Below are positions 1-5,521 of a DNA stretch of 5,521 nucleotides, piece after piece (within the stretch, counting starts at the first letter, position 1; every line of letters begins with the position of its first letter). The notes beneath the pieces are model-generated. The model was not told the origin of the DNA and did not search any database. It worked only from the letters and a program-made list of their open reading frames with translations. The position numbers and the translations under genes were made by a program. This stretch comes from an uncultured Clostridia bacterium (GTDB taxonomy: Bacteria > Bacillota > Clostridia > Christensenellales > Aristaeellaceae), in contig CAKTTM010000136.1 of assembly GCA_934615145.1 (NCBI GenBank), positions 1 to 5,521 on the forward strand, given 5' to 3'.

Positions 1-3007
<3,007 letters not shown>

Positions 3008-3011
3008 ACCC

Positions 3012-4679
3012 TCACCCCCTCAAAATGATCTGGTCGATGGTGCCGCCCGGCGGTATCATGGGTAGCACCTTTTCGTCACGGTCGATGTGTACATCCATCA
3101 CCACGGGCCCCTGCTCGCGCAGGGCCTGGCTTACGGCGTCGGCCAGCTGTGCCATGTCCGTCACGCTGATGCCCTTGGCGCCAAAGGCCTGGGCCAGCTT
3201 GACAAAGTTGGTCACCCTGCCGTCCATGGTGGTGCTGGCGTAGCGGCCGTCATAAAACAGTGTCTGCCATTGGCGCACCATGCCCAGCACTGAGTTGTTG
3301 AGCACGACGATGATCAGCGGCAGCTGATGGGTGACAGCGGTGGCCAACTCCTGCATGTTCATGTGAAAGCTGCCGTCGGAAGTGAACAGCACCGTGCGCT
3401 TGCCGCTGCCCATGCAGGCGCCGATGGCGGCCCCCAGGCCAAAGCCCATGGTGCCCAGACCGCCGGAGGTGATGAAGGTGCGCGGCTTTGAGAAGCGGTA
3501 GTACTGCGCCGTCCACATCTGGTGCTGGCCCACATCGGTGGCGATGATGGTGTCCTCGCCCGCCTGACCGTTGATCGACTCGATCACCATCTGTGGGTTG
3601 AGCCTGCGCATGTCCATGCTCAGGTGGCTGTCGGGCATCTGGATGATCTCCCTGACCTCCTGCTGCCAGCCGTTTTCCTCGCGGGCGACGCCCATCGCCA
3701 GCAGCTTTTCCAGGATGGTCTTCACATCGCCCACCACCGAGGCGTAAGCCGGTATGTTCTTGCCGATTTCTGCGATGTCGATGTCCAGATGCAGCACCTG
3801 CTTGCCATTGGCATAGGATATCTTGTTGCCGGTGGCGCGGTCGGAAAAGCGGGTGCCCACCGCGATCAGCAGGTCGCAGGCGGCCTGCGCCTTGCTGGCG
3901 GCAAAGCGGCCGTGCATGCCCGTCATGCCAAGGAACAGCGGATGGCTCTGCGGCATGGCCGTCAGGCCCATCATGCTGGTACCCACCGGGGCGTGCAGGG
4001 CCTCGGCAAAGGCCTGCAGCGCCAGGGAGGCACCGGATGTGACAACGCCGCCCCCCGCGTAGATAAAGGGCTTGCGGGAAGCGGCGATCAGCTCCAGGGC
4101 GCGCGCCAGCGAGGCCTCGTCAGGCTGGCGTCGGGTGCTCACTTTGCCGGCAGGCGGAGGCGCGTACTCACAGCTCTCGCGCTGGCAGTCCTTGGGCAGG
4201 TCCACCAGCACCGGGCCCGGGCGGCCGGAGGCCGCCAGGCGGAAGGCCTCGCGCAGCGTGGGCGCCAGGTCCTTGACATCCTTGACGATGTAGTTGTGCT
4301 TGGTGATGGGCATGGTGATGCCGATGATGTCGACCTCCTGGAAGCTGTCGCGGCCGATCAGGTTGATGGCCACATTGCCGGTGATGGCCACCATCGGGAT
4401 GCTGTCCAGGTAGGCGTTGGCGATGCCGGTGACCAGGTTGGTGGCACCGGGGCCGGATGTGGCGATCACCACGCCGGTGCGCCCTGTGGCCCTGGCATAG
4501 CCGTCAGCGGCATGTGCCGCCCCCTGCTCATGGCAGGTGATGACATGCTGTATGCTGTCCTGCGCCTGGTACAGCGCGTCATAGATATCCAGCACCGCAC
4601 CGCCTGGATAGCCAAAGACGGTGTCGACCCCCTGCTCCTTGAATACCTCGATGAGTATCTGAGCGCCCTTTAGCTGCAT
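3012..4679 (-). CDS. ilvB: Acetolactate synthase large (catalytic) subunit IlvB
   Basis: IlvB is the ThDP-, Mg2+- and FAD-dependent enzyme that condenses two pyruvates to 2-acetolactate, or pyruvate with 2-oxobutyrate, in the first common BCAA step. The 555-aa length is typical. In the N-terminal Pyr domain, FGYPGGAVLDIYDAL (22-36) and HEQGAAHAADGYARATG (50-66) carry the catalytic Glu51, followed by TSGPGATNLVTG (74-85). The central FAD-binding domain (about 190-330) includes GGGVVTSGA (209-217) and VGTRFSDRATG (274-284). The C-terminal PP domain has TSDGSFHMNMQELATA (433-448) and VLNNSVLGMVRQWQ (459-472), the ThDP/Mg motif that ends in NN. The first Gly of the usual GDG is Ser434 here. An FAD-containing anabolic enzyme is favoured over a catabolic AlsS by the adjacent ilvN. 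The ATG is preceded by GGGAGG with a 5-nt spacer, just after the attenuator hairpin. Confidence 0.98.
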   Translation of the reverse strand: MQLKGAQILIEVFKEQGVDTVFGYPGGAVLDIYDALYQAQDSIQHVITCHEQGAAHAADGYARATGRTGVVIATSGPGATNLVTGIANAYLDSIPMVAITGNVAINLIGRDSFQEVDIIGITMPITKHNYIVKDVKDLAPTLREAFRLAASGRPGPVLVDLPKDCQRESCEYAPPPAGKVSTRRQPDEASLARALELIAASRKPFIYAGGGVVTSGASLALQAFAEALHAPVGTSMMGLTAMPQSHPLFLGMTGMHGRFAASKAQAACDLLIAVGTRFSDRATGNKISYANGKQVLHLDIDIAEIGKNIPAYASVVGDVKTILEKLLAMGVAREENGWQQEVREIIQMPDSHLSMDMRRLNPQMVIESINGQAGEDTIIATDVGQHQMWTAQYYRFSKPRTFITSGGLGTMGFGLGAAIGACMGSGKRTVLFTSDGSFHMNMQELATAVTHQLPLIIVVLNNSVLGMVRQWQTLFYDGRYASTTMDGRVTNFVKLAQAFGAKGISVTDMAQLADAVSQALREQGPVVMDVHIDRDEKVLPMIPPGGTIDQIILRG

Positions 4680-4684
4680 TGTGT

Positions 4685-4693
4685 CCTCCCTCC
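4685..4693 (-). promoter_or_regulatory. ilvB ribosome-binding site
   Basis: The minus strand reads GGAGGGAGG followed by ACACA and the ATG of ilvB. The nearer GGGAGG is 5 nt from the start codon. It lies 6 nt beyond the short U tract of the leader terminator, so ilvB translation begins only if RNA polymerase passes that hairpin. Confidence 0.85.
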
Positions 4694-4698
4694 ATCCT

Positions 4699-4737
4699 AA
4701 AAGCCCCTGTCACCGTTGTGCACGGGTACAGGGGCTT
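4699..4737 (-). terminator. Leader intrinsic terminator (attenuator, arms 3:4)
   Basis: On the minus strand AAGCCCCTGT (4737-4728) pairs perfectly over 10 bp with ACAGGGGCTT (4710-4701). Inside, CCGT (4726-4723) can pair with ACGG (4717-4714) around a 5-nt loop. The 3' arm runs into TTTT, of which two bases are in the stem, before AGG. The U tract is short, so termination may be incomplete, which would suit a conditional attenuator. It sits 27 nt after the leader-ORF stop and directly before the ilvB ribosome-binding site. Confidence 0.88.
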
Positions 4738-4848
4738 AGCTCTTTGATCCTGTCAGGATGCGGCTACATGCTTCCTCTGTGCTTGCACAACCTCAAAATG
4801 GCCCTGTCAATAATTCGAACAAGGCCCACGGTAAGCAGGAGGTTGTAC
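4701..4848 (-). promoter_or_regulatory. Ribosome-mediated transcription attenuator of the ilv operon
   Basis: Four segments, in order of transcription, can pair in two exclusive ways. Segment 1 is GTACAACCTC (4848-4839), inside the leader ORF at its first Leu codon. Segment 2 runs from GAGGTTGTGC (4794-4785) to ACAG.GG (4780-4774). Segment 3 holds CC.CTGT (4734-4728) and TGCACAAC (4722-4715), the 5' arm and loop of the terminator. Segment 4 is the terminator 3' arm (4710-4701). Pairing 1:2 gives 10 bp with one G-U and leaves 3:4 free to terminate. Pairing 2:3 gives 8 perfect bp plus 4 and 2 bp across a small internal loop and a mismatch, and occupies the terminator's 5' arm. A ribosome stalled at the Leu run would cover segment 1 and favour 2:3, allowing transcription into ilvB. 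The pairings are read from sequence; the mechanism is inferred from classical attenuators. Confidence 0.78.
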
Positions 4849-4871
4849 TGGCGGGAAGTCTGGGTGTTCAA
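4764..4871 (-). CDS. ilv leader peptide, BCAA-rich (IlvL-like)
   Basis: This 35-codon ORF begins with TTG behind AAGGAG at a 6-nt spacing and ends in TAG, 27 nt before the terminator. After a polar start (NTQTSRQYN) it has Leu-Leu-Leu at 11-13, then V15, L17, V18, I20, I21, I25, L26 and L28, ending in a basic tail that includes CKHRG. Eleven of 35 residues are Leu, Val or Ile, matching the three products of the pathway. The Leu run begins at the segment that forms the 1:2 stem. The likely role is to sense charged Leu, Val and Ile tRNAs by ribosome stalling, not to act as a protein. Alternatives are weaker: the nearby ATG at 4875 meets TGA after one codon, and an in-frame GTG farther upstream lacks a good ribosome-binding site. 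I do not recognise a named family for this peptide. Confidence 0.75.
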   Translation of the reverse strand: MNTQTSRQYNLLLTVGLVRIIDRAILRLCKHRGSM

Positions 4872-4877
4872 AACATT

Positions 4878-4883
4878 CTCCTT
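4878..4883 (-). promoter_or_regulatory. Ribosome-binding site of the leader ORF
   Basis: AAGGAG on the minus strand lies 6 nt before the TTG codon. This near-consensus site at proper spacing, with no other useful start downstream of it, is the main reason to call the leader ORF translated from TTG. Confidence 0.75.
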
Positions 4884-4894
4884 GATCTTGTGAT

Positions 4895-4910
4895 GTGCAT
4901 GCTCATGCAC
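4895..4910 (-). repeat. Perfect inverted repeat near the leader 5' end
   Basis: GTGCATG and CATGCAC are separated by 2 nt, a perfect 7-bp palindrome. It falls 10 nt past the candidate -10 box, at or just after the expected transcription start. As DNA it could be an operator for a dimeric repressor; as RNA it could form a 6-bp hairpin with a GAGC tetraloop at the transcript 5' end. No regulator can be named from sequence alone. Confidence 0.6.
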
Positions 4911-4920
4911 GAACAATAAT

Positions 4921-4950
4921 AAAATAACAGCTTGCCTACTAGCGCGTCAA
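4921..4950 (-). promoter_or_regulatory. Candidate sigma-70/A-type promoter of the ilv operon
   Basis: The minus strand has TTGACG (4950-4945, five of six matches to TTGACA), an 18-nt spacer and TATTTT (4926-4921, four of six matches to TATAAT). The AT-rich run continues past the -10 box, and a second hexamer TATTAT lies 5 nt further but would need an over-long spacer. Transcription would start near 4910-4915, about 40 nt before the leader ORF. The -35 box begins 17 nt after the stop codon of the upstream VOC gene, so the operon can be expressed independently of that gene. Confidence 0.6.
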
Positions 4951-4967
4951 GTGGGTATGTTGTTTTA

Positions 4968-5378
4968 TTAATGTTTTTCGCGACGGGGCACGATCTCCAG
5001 CCAGTAGCCATCGGGGTCGGCGATGAAGTAGATGCCCATGCCCTCATTCTCGTAGCAGATGCAGTCCATCTCCTTGTGCAGCTTGTGGGCGGCCTCATAA
5101 TCGTCAACGACAAAGGCCAGATGGAACTCATTGTCGCCCAGGTTATAGCTGGGCTTGTCGTAGTGCTTCAGCCAGGTCAGCTCCAGCTGGTGGCCGGTCT
5201 GGCCGTCGCCCAGGAAGACCAGGGTAAAGTCTTCCTGCACATTGCGGCGCAGCTCCTTGAGGCCCAGGGCCTGCTGATAGAAGGCCAAAGACTTCTCCAA
5301 GTCGACCACATTGAAGTTGTTGTGGGCAAAGGTAAAACAGGGGCCCTGGGGATGTAGGTTGTTGTCCTGATGGCTCAT
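4968..5378 (-). CDS. VOC-family (glyoxalase I-like) metalloprotein
   Basis: The 136-aa protein fits the glyoxalase I / VOC fold of two beta-alpha-beta-beta-beta modules. The first module has FAHNNFNVVDLEKSLAFY (17-34) and LGLKELRR (38-45), the second FHLAFVVDDYEAAHK (85-99) and closes with FIADPDGYWLEIVP (118-131). By alignment from memory with E. coli GloA (H5, E56, H74, E122), the four metal ligands are H19, E66, H86 and E128, all present, so it is probably an active metal enzyme. Lactoylglutathione lyase is the usual label, but the substrate is unknown: many Firmicutes lack glutathione, and the VOC fold serves many reactions. The start is well set by AAGGAGGT with a 6-nt spacer. It lies upstream of the ilv leader in the same direction with no clear terminator between, so some read-through into the leader is possible. 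No evidence links its function to BCAA synthesis. Confidence 0.9.
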   Translation of the reverse strand: MSHQDNNLHPQGPCFTFAHNNFNVVDLEKSLAFYQQALGLKELRRNVQEDFTLVFLGDGQTGHQLELTWLKHYDKPSYNLGDNEFHLAFVVDDYEAAHKLHKEMDCICYENEGMGIYFIADPDGYWLEIVPRREKH

Positions 5379-5384
5379 GGGGCT

Positions 5385-5392
5385 ACCTCCTT
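5385..5392 (-). promoter_or_regulatory. Ribosome-binding site of the VOC gene
   Basis: AAGGAGGT on the minus strand, a full match to the anti-Shine-Dalgarno complement, lies 6 nt before the ATG. It fixes the start codon and argues for strong translation. I found no convincing promoter in the roughly 50 bp between it and the palindromic element. Confidence 0.85.
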
Positions 5393-5429
5393 ATACCAAT
5401 CGAAATCGTTATTGCATCCAAAGCGGGCA

Positions 5430-5519
5430 GGTATTTTGTGCCGACGCGAGGAGCAGTCGAGCGGTAGCGTAGCGGCGCTACGCGAAGCGAGCAGCGACAT
5501 GGCGTCGGCGCAAAAGACC
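5430..5519. repeat. Large nested inverted repeat, intergenic palindromic element
   Basis: The outer arms at 5430-5447 and 5502-5519 pair over 18 positions with one mismatch and one G-U or A-C pair, depending on strand; their core is TTTTGTGCCGACGC against GCGTCGGCGCAAAA. A concentric inner hairpin, GCGTAGC (5467-5473) and GCTACGC (5477-5483) around GGC, is perfect. The stretches between arms are GC-rich, share a GAGCAG direct repeat (5451, 5489) and pair only partly. The T run is at the 5' side and the A run at the 3' side on both strands, the opposite of a terminator. It most resembles a REP- or MITE-like interspersed repeat; only further copies in the genome would prove that. The element may continue past the window edge. 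Confidence 0.7.
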
Positions 5520-5521
5520 AA

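Noticed and set aside
3522..4673. A 383-codon open frame on the plus strand opposite ilvB
   Set aside because: It is in codon-phase register with the GC-rich ilvB gene, has no recognisable motifs and is rich in low-complexity His, Ala and Gly runs typical of an antisense shadow.
4745..4760. Small hairpin ATCCT-3-AGGAT between the leader stop and the terminator
   Set aside because: Only 5 bp with a 3-nt loop and no U tract; it may form but is not supported as a separate functional element.
4681..4893. A 70-codon plus-strand open frame across the leader
   Set aside because: It reads through the terminator and antiterminator segments backwards, lacks a ribosome-binding site and matches nothing I recognise.
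4681..4967. T-box riboswitch in the ilv leader
   Set aside because: The conserved antiterminator core AGGGTGGNACCGCG is not present on the transcribed strand, and the leader is better explained by a translated peptide with competing stems.
5388..5396. TATAAG just before the VOC ribosome-binding site as a -10 box
   Set aside because: It overlaps the ribosome-binding site, so the transcript would begin within or after it, and the best upstream TTGGAT lies 20 nt away. No promoter was called.
5430..5519. Bidirectional terminator for the VOC upstream region
   Set aside because: Neither strand has a T run after the stem; T and A runs are on the opposite sides from those of a terminator.

Overview
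This window carries most of a branched-chain amino acid (BCAA) biosynthesis operon on the minus strand. The order of transcription, from high to low coordinates, is ilvB, ilvN, ilvC, ilvD. These encode the acetolactate synthase large and small subunits, ketol-acid reductoisomerase, and dihydroxy-acid dehydratase (cut by the left window edge). Together they turn pyruvate (or pyruvate plus 2-oxobutyrate) into the 2-keto acid precursors of valine, leucine and isoleucine. The genes are packed tightly, with 4-nt gaps at ilvB/ilvN and ilvN/ilvC and a 4-nt ATGA overlap at ilvC/ilvD, so one transcript and translational coupling are expected.

The most informative non-coding part is the roughly 290-nt leader between the operon and the gene upstream. 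It holds a candidate promoter, a perfect 7-bp palindrome near the predicted transcript 5' end, and a short leader ORF (TTG start, 35 aa, rich in Leu, Val and Ile) behind a clear AAGGAG ribosome-binding site. A strong terminator hairpin lies directly before the ilvB ribosome-binding site. I can pair the RNA by hand into two mutually exclusive folds, a 1:2 stem and a 2:3 antiterminator that invades the 5' arm of the terminator. This is the layout of classical ribosome-mediated attenuation, not a T-box, whose conserved core I do not see.

Upstream of the leader on the same strand is a complete glyoxalase-like VOC-family metalloenzyme gene with its own strong ribosome-binding site. The last ~90 bases of the window hold a large nested inverted repeat that looks like an intergenic palindromic repeat and not a terminator.

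The organism looks like a moderately high-GC bacterium with strong AGGAGG-type ribosome-binding sites. The IlvD, IlvN and VOC proteins resemble those of Clostridia-type Firmicutes as I remember them. This placement is an inference and was not tested by any search. All genes are on the minus strand; long plus-strand ORFs opposite ilvB and ilvC are antisense shadows.
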